DNA of 64,000 nt from JBAXTE01 sp964653595. Lineage in GTDB: Bacteria; Bacteroidota; Bacteroidia; Bacteroidales; WCHB1-69. Positions 28,835 through 38,800 of the stretch are shown piece by piece (the first letter of the stretch is position 1; the number at the start of each line of letters is the position of its first letter). Position numbers and translations under genes: made by a program. The stretch is from NCBI GenBank assembly GCA_964653595.1, contig CAZZHH010000014.1, positions 6,404-70,403 on the forward strand, read 5' to 3'. Under the pieces are notes generated by a model that saw nothing but the letters and a program-made list of their open reading frames with translations, had not been told where the DNA came from and made no database searches.

Positions 28835-29914
28835 TTAGACTTTTTTGTTATTCAAACGTTTTAATGCTTCTGTAGCAGGATTTGCGATGTCTTTTTCAGG
28901 GTCTTTTGATAATTTTGTTAAGATTAGTTTCCCTTCGTTTCCGCCAAATGACTCAATTGAATAGATGTAATAGCTTCTATGGAAGGCCTTCAGTGATTTG
29001 TCTGTTGCCATTTTTACAGCTAAAGCAAATGCTTTTTTTGTATCAACTCCCTTTTTTTTATCACTAATATATCGATTCAAAGTACTGCTTGCGGATGAAC
29101 AATAGTCAGGATTTGCACCATTCTTTTCGATTGTTTTAAGAGCAAGATCATACCCTTTTACCGATTTCATATAACTTAGACCTTCCAATGAAGCTCCAAC
29201 TATTTTTGCAGAAAGGTTTTCAAGAAATTCAACATATAGGTCTTCTACCTTCTTTACTTGTGTAGGATCTTCAGCACGCCAAAGAACACGCAAACAAGCA
29301 ATTCTAACCTCTTCAGCTTCTTTGTTATCTTTTGATATGCTATATAAAATATCAAATAGCCCTTTTTTAGCTAGGCTCTCTTTTCCGGATAAACGGATAA
29401 GCTCCATTCTTCCTCTTTTTTCCGTAGCTTGATCTTTTATTACTGCATGTATCTCTTTAAGCAAGGGTTCGTCGTCTGTGACCAACCATCCAGATAAAAG
29501 CTGACCTAAGGTAGATCCCACATACGATACTTCATCAAATTTCTCTTTTTTTAGAGCATCTAATACAATTTTGCCATATTTAGCATTTTTATAATGATCG
29601 CTTTTCCCTACCCAAAAGTTTATAGCATGTGCACATGCAGCACTTCTAGCTCCACTAGTTGACTGTGCAATTCCGTTGAAAAGATCATCGACTAAAAAAT
29701 TTATTTGAGGTATCCTTCGCCATTGCTTCTATGCCTTCATTCGATTTTTATACGCTTCGCAATTTGTATTTTGCTCTTTACAAGCTGCAAGATTGGTAAT
29801 CAATGAATCTAATTTTGGATCCATTTTTCTAGTTTCATTTTTTTTGTTTCCACAACTTGATAAGATAATGGATGTAAAAACAACTATCGCAAATAGTAAA
29901 TTGATTTTTTTCAT
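28835..29914 (-). pseudogene. HEAT-repeat lipoprotein gene interrupted by two compensating frame changes
   Basis: The minus strand encodes a lipoprotein signal with lipobox LSSC (61 residues, ending at a TAG at 29731-29729), and in the same frame after that stop an open frame encoding HEAT-like helices down to 28835. For about 13 codons after MKA the natural-looking sequence lies in another frame (IEAMAKDTSNKF); the main frame resumes at a run of six T as VDDLFNGIA. One missing base before ATAGAAGCA and one extra T in the T run explain everything. So this is either a gene of about 360 codons broken by two indels or one carrying sequencing errors. The downstream part could also start at the GTG at 29521. 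No specific function is recognised; a periplasmic scaffold role is usual for HEAT lipoproteins. Confidence 0.65.
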
Positions 29915-30336
29915 ATTTTTATTGGATTAAGTTAATAGTAATTAAAATGACAAACACATACATTTATTGTTTTTTAATATTGAGGGTATTGCTTTATACA
30001 ATTAGTCCTTTGCTAATTAAAAAATGGTTATCACGAGACAGATATGCTGAATGTTAGTCAAATATTGATTAATATTCAATGCAAATGTGATTAAAACATA
30101 TCAGATTTACAATTAATTTAAAAAATACTAGAAAGTTGTTTTATAAAAAAACGGGGGTAACAGGTATGGGTCGATATCGAAATGATTAACACATGCTTAG
30201 GCTTGGCAAGGGAGCCATTCAATATTTCACATCATCCTATGGAGAGATTTGAAATGATTTTTTGAATATTCTAGCTTTCTAACGAAAACGATCCATTTCC
30301 CAATTTTTGAATAATATAAGTAATTAACCTGTTTTT
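29915..30336. other. 422-bp gap with no recognised feature
   Basis: AT-rich sequence between two minus-strand genes. I find no convincing open frame, no hairpin with a T run, and no match to tmRNA, SRP RNA or RNase P that I can recognise. It presumably holds the upstream region of the HEAT lipoprotein gene on its left and the 3' region of ispG on its right. Confidence 0.4.
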
Positions 30337-31995
30337 TTAACTTTTACTAGTATCTTCTTTTTTTATAAAATCCACTAATGTGTCTACTGCATCCTCTTGT
30401 TTGATGTGCTTTAATACTGGCGTTTGCCCTTTGTAAAGCCAAACTAATCCTTTTCCGGCTCCTACCAACCCGTAGTTTGCGTCCGACATCTCGCCTGGTC
30501 CGTTTACTACACATCCCATCACTGCAATCTTAAGTCCTTTGTAGTTACCCAACTTCTCTTTTACATCTTTTAATAACCCTTCAATATCATAGTTCGTACG
30601 GCCACAGGATGGACAGGATATTATCTCGGTTTTGTAATACCGTAGTCCACACGATTGAAAAATATCGAGAAGTAGCGGATAACTTTCATTTGCAGAGATG
30701 TTTTTTCCTTCAATTGAAACGCCGTCAATCAGTTGATCCACTGCCAAAGCTCCAATATCAGATGCCGCTCTTAAGATCAGATCTTCTTTGCATAGCTCGC
30801 CATAGTTGCGATGGATGATTATTGGATGAAGAATTTCGGAATGTTTAGCAATTACATTTTTAAGGGTCTGTACCGATGTTTTTTCTTTTGAGCTTAACAG
30901 AATTGGTGTAGTGGACATGGAAGGCATAACGATTGGAGTTTGTTCGTTTTCAATTGTAGTTTCAGTAAATCTCTGCAAACTTGAGGTTGGAAAATCATCT
31001 TTCAACAATTCCGACGAATCGGAAAATATCACCACTTTTTCATACCCCTTTATAGCGTGTCGTTTTTCGTAGCCGAAAGGATTGTGATTTTTATAATAAC
31101 CCTGAGCAAAAGGAAGGGAATTGGAGAAACTAGGTTTCTTCTCTTGATATAGCGTTACAATCGCTTTGGCTACAGGAATTTCAGCTACTGGACTTTCTGT
31201 TAGGGATACGCGTATGGTGTCGCCAATTCCTTCCGACAACAATGCCCCGATGCCTGCTGCGGATCGTATGCGGCCATCCACACCTGAACCAGCTTCCGTT
31301 ACTCCCAAATGGATAGGGAAATTAAGACCGTTGTCATGAAACATCTTGACCAATAATCGGGTAGAGTATACCATTACTTTCACATCACTCGATTTCATGG
31401 AAAAAATCAATTGATCGAATCCTAACGATTGACAGATCTGCGCATATTCAATGGCCGACATTGCCATTCCATATGGAGTATCTCCATATCGACTGATAAT
31501 CCTATCCGACAGTGAGCCGTGGTTTACTCCAATCCTTATGGCTGTTCCGTTTTCCTTACAAATCCGTATCAAAGGATTAATTCGTTCTGAAATGCGTTCC
31601 AACTCCTGACTATACTCCAAATCGGTATATTCCAATTGCTTGAACTGTTTTTTATCGGCATAGTTGCCCGGATTGATCCTCACTTTTTCCACATACCTTG
31701 CCGCCAACTCGCCAGCTTTGGCACTATAATGTATGTCGGCTACCAAAGGTAATCGATATCCACGTTTGTGCAATTCCTGACGGATAATTCGCAAATTTTC
31801 TGCTTCAGCCAGTCCAGGAGCCGTAATACGAACTAATTCACAACCAGCATCTGCTAACTCTATGGTTTGATTTATTACAGCTTCAGTATCCATGGTGTTT
31901 ACATTTACCATCGATTGAATCCGTATTGGATTTTTGTCACCAATACCGACCTCTCCAACCTTTACCTCTTGAGTTAAAATACGTGTGAATTCCAT
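30337..31995 (-). CDS. ispG: 4-hydroxy-3-methylbut-2-enyl diphosphate synthase (long IspG)
   Basis: Iron-sulfur enzyme of the MEP isoprenoid pathway that converts MEcPP to HMBPP. The N-terminal TIM barrel begins with PIRIQSMVNVNTMDT and contains RINPGN and GVTEAGSG. The C-terminal [4Fe-4S] domain has the cluster ligands in SCPSCGRTNYD and MGCVVNGPGE. At 552 residues it is far longer than the E. coli enzyme (372) because of an inserted middle domain (about residues 280-440), as expected for Bacteroidota, Chlamydia and plant forms. Single gene with a TAnnTTTG box upstream on the minus strand. Confidence 0.95.
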   Translation of the reverse strand: MEFTRILTQEVKVGEVGIGDKNPIRIQSMVNVNTMDTEAVINQTIELADAGCELVRITAPGLAEAENLRIIRQELHKRGYRLPLVADIHYSAKAGELAARYVEKVRINPGNYADKKQFKQLEYTDLEYSQELERISERINPLIRICKENGTAIRIGVNHGSLSDRIISRYGDTPYGMAMSAIEYAQICQSLGFDQLIFSMKSSDVKVMVYSTRLLVKMFHDNGLNFPIHLGVTEAGSGVDGRIRSAAGIGALLSEGIGDTIRVSLTESPVAEIPVAKAIVTLYQEKKPSFSNSLPFAQGYYKNHNPFGYEKRHAIKGYEKVVIFSDSSELLKDDFPTSSLQRFTETTIENEQTPIVMPSMSTTPILLSSKEKTSVQTLKNVIAKHSEILHPIIIHRNYGELCKEDLILRAASDIGALAVDQLIDGVSIEGKNISANESYPLLLDIFQSCGLRYYKTEIISCPSCGRTNYDIEGLLKDVKEKLGNYKGLKIAVMGCVVNGPGEMSDANYGLVGAGKGLVWLYKGQTPVLKHIKQEDAVDTLVDFIKKEDTSKS

Positions 31996-32012
31996 TTTGT
32001 TTTTTTTTTATG

Positions 32013-32020
32013 CAAACTTA
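32013..32020 (-). promoter_or_regulatory. Candidate -7 box for ispG
   Basis: The minus strand reads TAAGTTTG (TAnnTTTG) 18-25 bp before the ispG start. No -33 TTTG at the usual spacing. Confidence 0.4.
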
Positions 32021-32389
32021 CAAAAAATCAAGGTTTAGTGTTTTTTTTATAAATCTTATTATTCAATAGTAAATCATAATTTATAAATTGGATATCACTA
32101 AAATAGATAGTAAATCAGGGACGTTGTTTTTATCCAATATACATTATTTTATAAATATTAGTATGATGTATAGTCATAACTATATGAAATTCAATAGTTA
32201 ATAAAGGTGTAATATTAAAATATAATAGATGTAAAAATATTTAATCTAAGACGTTAACAAAATTCATTTTACTATGTTAGATATTCTTCGTAATATTGAT
32301 GAAAAATTGAGCAAGGAGACACTGTAGAAAAACTTAATCGTACTCAATACAATTTTTGTTGCAGAAAATAACAATTAAAAATATAAACG
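32021..32389. other. Intergenic region upstream of pgk
   Basis: Very AT-rich gap between divergent ispG and pgk. It contains only a 17-codon open frame at 32275-32328 with no recognisable content. No strong -33/-7 pair is seen, although the pgk promoter must lie here. Confidence 0.35.
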
Positions 32390-33580
32390 ATGAAAACAGT
32401 TGCTGATGTTAGCTTTAAAGGGAAAAAAGTTCTTGTGAGAGTTGATTTCAATGTTCCCTTGAATCACAATCGACAGATTACAGACGACACTCGGATTAAA
32501 GAGTGCATTCCAACCATCAAAAAAATCCTAGACGATGGAGGTTCTGTAATTTTGATGTCTCACCTTGGTAGACCAAAAGGTGGTTACGAAGATGATTATT
32601 CTCTTACTCCCATTGTCCCTTACCTATCCAATTATTTGGGACGTAAAGTAATTTTCACTAGAGATTTATTTGGTGAAAAAACCAAACGAGTAGCAAAGGA
32701 TTTGCAACCTGGAGATGTTGCTTTGCTCGAAAATATGCGCTTTTATCCTGAGGAAGAGCTAGGGGATGAAACATTTGCTAAAGAGCTAGCTTCTATTGCA
32801 GATGCCTATGTAAACGATGCTTTTGCAACTGCTCACCGGGAGCATGCATCTACGGCTACCATTGCTAAGTTCTTTCCTAATGATAAATATTTTGGGTTAC
32901 TGCTTGCAAGCGAAATCCGCAATTTAGATTATATCCTTACTGCTGCTCAGCCTCCTTTTACTGCTATTATTGGTGGAGCAAAGGTGTCGAGTAAATTACA
33001 AATTATCAAAAACTTGTTGAACAAAGTAGACAACCTCATCATTGGTGGTGGAATGTCTTTTACTTTCATCAAAGCATTGGGCGGAAAAATTGGAAATTCT
33101 CTCTACGAGGAAGATTTTTTAGATGAAGCAAAATACATCATCAACGAAGCGATGCGTAAAGGGGTGAATATCCTATTCCCTACCGATGTAATTGCAGCAG
33201 ATGGTTTCTCGAACGATGCCAACGTAATCGAGATCGATGCAGATAATATCGAAGGTGATTGGATGGGATTGGATATCGGAAAACGCACCCGCAGAAGATT
33301 TGCCGAACTGATCAACAAATCGCAAACCATTCTTTGGAACGGACCGATGGGAGTGTTTGAGCTTTCGAACTTCAAACAAGGCACCAAAGCCATGGCCATT
33401 GCCGTTTCCAGTGCTACCATCAGCGGTTCGTATTCGTTGGTGGGCGGTGGCGACTCCGTGGCGGCCATCAACCAATACAACCTGGCCGACCAAATATCCT
33501 ATGTTTCTACCGGTGGCGGCGCCATGCTGGAATATTTGGAAGGCAAGACATTGCCGGGCATCAAAGCATTGATGGAATAA
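32390..33580 (+). CDS. pgk: Phosphoglycerate kinase
   Basis: Glycolytic ATP-forming kinase, 396 residues, standard length. All canonical motifs are present: RVDFNVP, the SHLGRP loop, LLENMRFYPEE, AHREHAST with the 3-PG-binding Arg, IGGAKVSSK with the nucleotide-binding Lys, LWNGPMGVFE, and VGGGDSVAAI before the C-terminal TGGGAMLEYLEGK. This is evidently the glycolytic enzyme, in contrast to the divergent paralogue at 53666. Base composition changes inside the gene: by hand count 35% GC at 32401-32460 and 60% at 33421-33480. A strong bidirectional terminator follows. Confidence 0.97.
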   Translation: MKTVADVSFKGKKVLVRVDFNVPLNHNRQITDDTRIKECIPTIKKILDDGGSVILMSHLGRPKGGYEDDYSLTPIVPYLSNYLGRKVIFTRDLFGEKTKRVAKDLQPGDVALLENMRFYPEEELGDETFAKELASIADAYVNDAFATAHREHASTATIAKFFPNDKYFGLLLASEIRNLDYILTAAQPPFTAIIGGAKVSSKLQIIKNLLNKVDNLIIGGGMSFTFIKALGGKIGNSLYEEDFLDEAKYIINEAMRKGVNILFPTDVIAADGFSNDANVIEIDADNIEGDWMGLDIGKRTRRRFAELINKSQTILWNGPMGVFELSNFKQGTKAMAIAVSSATISGSYSLVGGGDSVAAINQYNLADQISYVSTGGGAMLEYLEGKTLPGIKALME

Positions 33581-33608
33581 ATATGGGTTCATAACTTTTT
33601 ATAAAAAA

Positions 33609-33641
33609 ACAGCCTAAAATAATTTTTCAGGCTGTTTTTTT
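33609..33641. terminator. Bidirectional Rho-independent terminator between pgk and GT2
   Basis: ACAGCCT pairs with AGGCTGT across a 13-base AT-rich loop, with a run of A before and a run of T after, serving both the plus-strand pgk and the convergent minus-strand gene. Confidence 0.85.
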
Positions 33642-33664
33642 ATATTAGTATGTTGTCATAAACA

Positions 33665-34657
33665 TTACTTGTAAAAATTCTTCACAAACGCCGTTGCATC
33701 GGGTTGACGCAAGATGATGCGTTTCCAAAAGGCGGAGAGGAAACCGGTGCCATACCCGAACAGTTGCACGAACGAAGCAAAAATGGATTGAAAGGCAACG
33801 GAAAGATCCTTGTTACGGATCAGGCTGTCGGTGAAAATCATCAGAATGAAAAGCACCAATGGCAAAATTACCAAATAGTGAATAAAGATTGATCCCAAAA
33901 CCAGCGCCAAGCTGCCGAGGAAAAAGGTCGTGGGCAACAGATGCACCACTTTCAGCGAGGACGGATACTTTTTATACAGATTGATCCGTGCCATCCCTGA
34001 ATTGAATACTTGTTTGAAGAACTTCTTCAGGTCGGTCCTACGTTTATGATATACAAATGCATCACTGATTAATGCTGTCTTAAAGTTGTTGCCCAAAATA
34101 CGGATGCTCATATCGATATCCTCTCCGAAACGCATGGTGGAAAATCCTCCGGTGACATTAAAAACCTCTCGGGAGAAGCCCATGTTGAAACTCCGTGGAA
34201 AGAACTTGTCCATCTTCTCGTTGCCGCCCCTGATGCCGCCTGTGGTGAAAAGGCTAGTCATAGAGTAATTGATGGCTTTTTGGGTGGTGGTGAATGACGG
34301 ATGCGCCTTGTCGGGACCACCATATGCATCCACTGGTTTATCTTCTAAGAAATTATGGAGGATTTCGAAATATCGTTCCGGAATCAGGCAATCGGAGTCG
34401 AAAAAAATGATATAATCGCCTTTCGATCGCTCGGCACCGTAGTTTCTAGAAGTGCCTGGACCAGAATTGGGTTTGAAATAATATTCAAGAGTGAGTCTGT
34501 CCCGATATTTATCTACAATATGGTTGCATGGAACCGAAGATCCATCTTCCACGATGACTACTTCAAATTCGGAATTCGACTGCAAACAAAGGCTTTCCAA
34601 AAGCTCTTCTACCTCATCAGGTCGGTTATACACAGGGATTACAACAGAAAAAAACAT
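33665..34657 (-). CDS. Family 2 glycosyltransferase, membrane-attached
   Basis: GT-A glycosyltransferase of 330 residues. The catalytic domain starts at the N-terminus (FFSVVIPVYNRPDEVEEL), with VVIVEDGSS for nucleotide binding, the metal-binding DSDC, and GEDIDMSIR as the acceptor-side acidic motif. The C-terminal part has hydrophobic helices (about residues 240-285) that anchor it to the membrane. Donor and acceptor sugars are not readable. The LPG-synthase-like membrane protein gene lies just upstream on the same strand (39-bp gap), a pairing often seen in lipid-linked sugar pathways. Its 3' half lies in the GC-rich patch shared with pgk. Confidence 0.87.
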   Translation of the reverse strand: MFFSVVIPVYNRPDEVEELLESLCLQSNSEFEVVIVEDGSSVPCNHIVDKYRDRLTLEYYFKPNSGPGTSRNYGAERSKGDYIIFFDSDCLIPERYFEILHNFLEDKPVDAYGGPDKAHPSFTTTQKAINYSMTSLFTTGGIRGGNEKMDKFFPRSFNMGFSREVFNVTGGFSTMRFGEDIDMSIRILGNNFKTALISDAFVYHKRRTDLKKFFKQVFNSGMARINLYKKYPSSLKVVHLLPTTFFLGSLALVLGSIFIHYLVILPLVLFILMIFTDSLIRNKDLSVAFQSIFASFVQLFGYGTGFLSAFWKRIILRQPDATAFVKNFYK

Positions 34658-34696
34658 GATTTACCGAGTTTTATATAAGCAATAGTTTAATATGTA

Positions 34697-35761
34697 TTAT
34701 TTTTTAATCTTTCGATTTTTCATGATTCGCTTTATCCATAAAGGAAAAACAATAACTCCAACAAAGAGATATGGATAATAAGTTAACAATCTCCAGATAA
34801 AGCTAAGGGTTGGTGCAATACCAGGAGTTAGAAAATCTCCTAAAAAAACTGGAAAGAAGTATTCCGCCACGCCACTTCCGCCAGGGGTTGGACTGATGAG
34901 CAATATTACCCACATGATTAATTGACGACCAAAAATAAAGCTATGTTCAAAAAAAGACACCGTAGAGAAGGCAGCAATAAGTGCATTTACAACCAGAAAT
35001 CGAGATGTCCATGATAGTATGGTGGCTCCAAAAGAAGTTATCCAAAATTTAAAAGGTTTGTTTTTAAGTTGTTTTGAAGTTAAAATTATCTCATCCCCAA
35101 AGTGTTCTGATTTCATTCTCCATCGCCTTAAAAGTTTGATTTTAAAAACCGAAACTATAATTTTTTTAAAAGCTGTAGGCGAAAGAAAAACTCCGAATAT
35201 TAACGCGATAATAAGGATTGCAATAAAAAAGTATCCAATCCAAAACATCTCTTGTGTGTGGAAAGTATTTCCAAATAAATTCATAGATACAGCTGGAAAT
35301 ATTGAACCTGAACCTGCTAACAAAATAGTTAGAGGAACAGCTAAAATATAAAATAATTCATCCATGATGGCAGTAATCATGACAATTGCAGTGGATCGTC
35401 CCATGCTGATATGCTCTTGATGTATGATAAACATAGCCACTGCGGAGCCACCTACTACAGAAGGGGTAATTGCCGAAGTAAACTCCCATAACATGATTAC
35501 CTGAAAAGAATGTTTCCAACTGATTTTATTATCCGTTAGAATTCGTAACCGAATAATATAAAAAAAATCGCGAAGCACTAAAAAGAAAATGGCAAGAAAT
35601 AAGTAAATAAAAAAGGAATAATTGAATTTAATATTGGAAAAGGATTCCGGATTAAAATCTCTAATCAAAAGATATAGCGCAACCGAAACTCCAATGAGTA
35701 TGGGTATCGCAATACGTTTTGCACTAAAATACTTCGCTATGTTATTAAAATCTGTTGCCAT
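34697..35761 (-). CDS. LPG-synthase-transmembrane-domain (UPF0104) family membrane protein
   Basis: Integral membrane protein of 354 residues with about eight hydrophobic segments. Typical family blocks are the N-terminal helix followed by LRDFFYIIRLRIL, the central SAITPSVVGGSAVAMFI and the C-terminal ISPTPGGSGVAEYFF. These match the transmembrane part of lysylphosphatidylglycerol synthase/flippase and AglD-like proteins; no MprF-type soluble transferase domain is attached. The function of such stand-alone proteins is not established; a lipid or lipid-linked sugar flippase role is proposed. It probably shares a transcript with the GT2 gene. Confidence 0.8.
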   Translation of the reverse strand: MATDFNNIAKYFSAKRIAIPILIGVSVALYLLIRDFNPESFSNIKFNYSFFIYLFLAIFFLVLRDFFYIIRLRILTDNKISWKHSFQVIMLWEFTSAITPSVVGGSAVAMFIIHQEHISMGRSTAIVMITAIMDELFYILAVPLTILLAGSGSIFPAVSMNLFGNTFHTQEMFWIGYFFIAILIIALIFGVFLSPTAFKKIIVSVFKIKLLRRWRMKSEHFGDEIILTSKQLKNKPFKFWITSFGATILSWTSRFLVVNALIAAFSTVSFFEHSFIFGRQLIMWVILLISPTPGGSGVAEYFFPVFLGDFLTPGIAPTLSFIWRLLTYYPYLFVGVIVFPLWIKRIMKNRKIKK

Positions 35762-35794
35762 AATTTTTAGTAAAGGTACTAAATTTTAATCAAT

Positions 35795-35824
35795 AAAAAA
35801 GGCATCCCGAAGGATGCCTTTTTT
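35795..35824 (-). terminator. Rho-independent terminator of the giant FN3 protein gene
   Basis: GGCATCC and GGATGCC form a perfect stem with a CGAA tetraloop, flanked by AAAAAA and TTTTTT. It stands 20 bp beyond the stop of the 35844-44753 gene and works on the minus strand. Confidence 0.9.
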
Positions 35825-35843
35825 GAGAATATGAACAGAGTCA

Positions 35844-38800
35844 TTATTTGATAAATAGTTTGTAAGTACCAACTTTATCAGCAGTAACTACTTTTACCAT
35901 ATACGTTCCAATAACTAAATTAGTATTAACTAAAATATTATCGGTGCTGTTGATAGCATAAGTTCCTACTTCTTGACCAATCATGTTGTAAATTACAACA
36001 GATTTAACTAAGATGTTACCACTGTTGATTACATTGATTTGGTTGTCGTAGCTGAATACAGATAAGTTAGTTAACGTATTGTTGTCAATACCTACTGTTG
36101 TGTTGAATGTGTTGTCTGCAGACCAAGCACTAGTTAATGTACTACTACATACTGCTTGAACATTCCATACATAAGCGGTGCTCGATTGCAAACCAGTTAA
36201 CACGTATGGTTTGGTTGAAGTGTTGGCAATATTGGTGTATGTAGCATCGGCAACTTTCTTGTAACGGATGTTCCAAGCAGTTTCCGTACCTCCAGCAGTC
36301 CAATTCAAGGTAGCTCCAACTTCACTGATTGCAGAAACCACCAAGGCGGTAGGTTCTGGACATGTAGCATCAGCCAAAGTGGTGAAGGTGGCGGCAGTTG
36401 CCCAAGCACTGGTATCTCCTGCAGTTGCTGAACAAACAGCCTGTACTTGGAATTCGTACTGGGTATTGGCAGTCAATCCGGTAACTGGAAGTGTGATTGC
36501 AGTTGCGGTAGCGTTAGTCCATGTTGTGGAACCCACTGTACGATAGCGAACGTTGAAGTTGGCAGCAGTGCTGGTCCATCCCAAAGTAGCTGTAGTTTGA
36601 GCTATGCTGGTAGCAGCCAATGCGGTTGGAGTTGCACAAGCCGGCATTGCCAACGTGGTAAAGGTAACCGCGGTAGCCCAAGCACTGGTATCACCTACAG
36701 TTGCAGAACAAACTGTCTGAACTTCGAATTCGTACTGGGTATTTGCAGTTAATCCGGTTACCGGAAGAGTGGTTGCAGTTGCGGTGGCATTGGTCCAAGT
36801 TGTGGAACCTACGCTACGATAGCGAACGTTGAAGTTGCTGGCGGTACTGGTCCATCCCAAAGTAGCTGTAGTCTGAGCTATGCTTGTAGTAGCCAATGCG
36901 GTTGGAGCTGCGCAACTTGAAAGAGTCGTGAACGAAGTTGTTGAAGTCCAGTTGCTGGTATCTCCGGCAGTTGCAGAACAAATAGCCTGAACCTGGAATT
37001 CGTATTGGGTGATTTCAGACAAACCGGTTAACGGTAAAGTCGTGGTTGCTGCTGTTGTCGTGGTCCATGTTGCAGCTCCAACGATACGATAACGTACATT
37101 GAAGTTGGCAGCAGTGCTGGTCCAACCTAAATCAGCAGTGGTAAGAGTGATGTTTGTTGCCGTTAATGCCGTTGGAGTTGGGCAAGCAGAAGCAACGATC
37201 GTTGTAAAGGTGGCAGCTGTAGCCCAATCGCTGGTATCGCCAGGAGTTGCGGAACAAACGGCCTGTACTTGGAATTCATATTGAGTATTGGCGGTTAATC
37301 CTGAAACTGACAACGGAGTGCTTGTAGCTGTAGCAACAGTCCAAGTCGTTCCGCCTACCGTACGGTAACGTACATTCACGTTTGCAGCCGTACTGGTCCA
37401 ACCTAAGTCGGCAGTTGTTTCACCAATGTTTGTAGCAACCAATGTCGAAGGAACATTACATACAGCTGTTGCGGATGAGATAGTAACATCATCAATAAAA
37501 ATATTATTTCCATATCCACTAACTCCTTCGAAAATCACATATCTGTATGTTCCAGCAGAACCTGTTGGCATATTAAAGGTATATTGATACCATTGGTTTG
37601 GTGTTGTAACGGCAGGAGCCATCAGATCATTCCTATGTATCGTCCCTAATAAAGTGCCTCCAATTGAGTTAGGAGCAGTGTTGTAATATACGTTTACAAG
37701 ATCTTCTTTTGTGTCATATCCATCATCACGATACATCCAGAAGGAAACTTGATAAAAATCATTTGAAAGATTTAAAGAAGGAGTTACTAACTCAGCTTTT
37801 ACCCCTGAACTAAAATTAAAACTGTTGAATCTTGCCATGCCTGTACCACTATGAGGAGTGCAATCTGGGTTTGTTCCTGCTGTAGATTGATCCCAAACAT
37901 TTGTGCCGATAGCGTTAGTTTGTGTATTAGCCCAACAGGTTGGAGCAAAAGTAGTTCCGTCAAAACTTTCAGTTAATGGGAATACAGTGACAGGATCGCA
38001 AGCGGTTGTGAAGGTAAAAGGACCCGCCCATGTACTTGTTCCATTCGCACCACCGCAATTTGCCTGAACATAGAACTGATAAGTAGTAGCTGGAACCAAT
38101 GAAGTGACAGCCAATGAATTTGCAGATGCAACTACCATTGTCCCCGTTCCTTGAGTAAATCCGGTTAAACCATATTCCACATTCCACTCGGTTTCAGTTG
38201 CACCAGCAGTCCATGCTAAAGTAGCAGTAGTGCTGGTTTTAGAAGGTACGTTAAGCGCTGTAGGAGGTAAGCAGTTAGGAGCTAGGTCTAATTTGATATC
38301 ATCTATCGAGATATACCAAGGAGTACCGCTGATTTTTCCTCTGATACCAATATAGTAATCTCCGGAAGTTGCAGGTGTAAAGTATCCATTTATTAATTGA
38401 TAATCTCCATTGATGATTGCTGTAGAATCTTTGATGATATTGGTCATTGCAGCAATAGTAGGACTTGAACCATAAGCAACTTTTATAGATGCATACGAAG
38501 GAACAGACTTGTCTTGACGAGCAAACATCTCAAATGAGTAGCTTGTGCCACCAGTTAATGAAAAACCATAGAACAACCAATCTTCGTTACTATAGATTAG
38601 TGTTGCGTTAAAAGATCCAGTTCTAGCAGTTCTGTTATAGGTAGTTGCAGTGCTATTTGCCATCCAAGTATCAGTTCCAGTTACCGATGATTGAGTCCAA
38701 CATCCACTTACAGTAGTTGCATCATTGTATCCACTTTCAAAACTTTCTACCCAAGGAATAGTGCTTACTGGGATACAAGTAGTTGTGAAAGAAAATGGTC

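Noticed and set aside
30150..30260. GGGGGTAACAGG segment as a possible structured RNA such as tmRNA
   Set aside because: It lacks the tRNA-like ends and tag-reading frame of tmRNA, and I see no stable long-range pairing.
32275..32328. 17-codon open frame upstream of pgk
   Set aside because: No recognisable content or ribosome-binding evidence; likely chance in AT-rich sequence.
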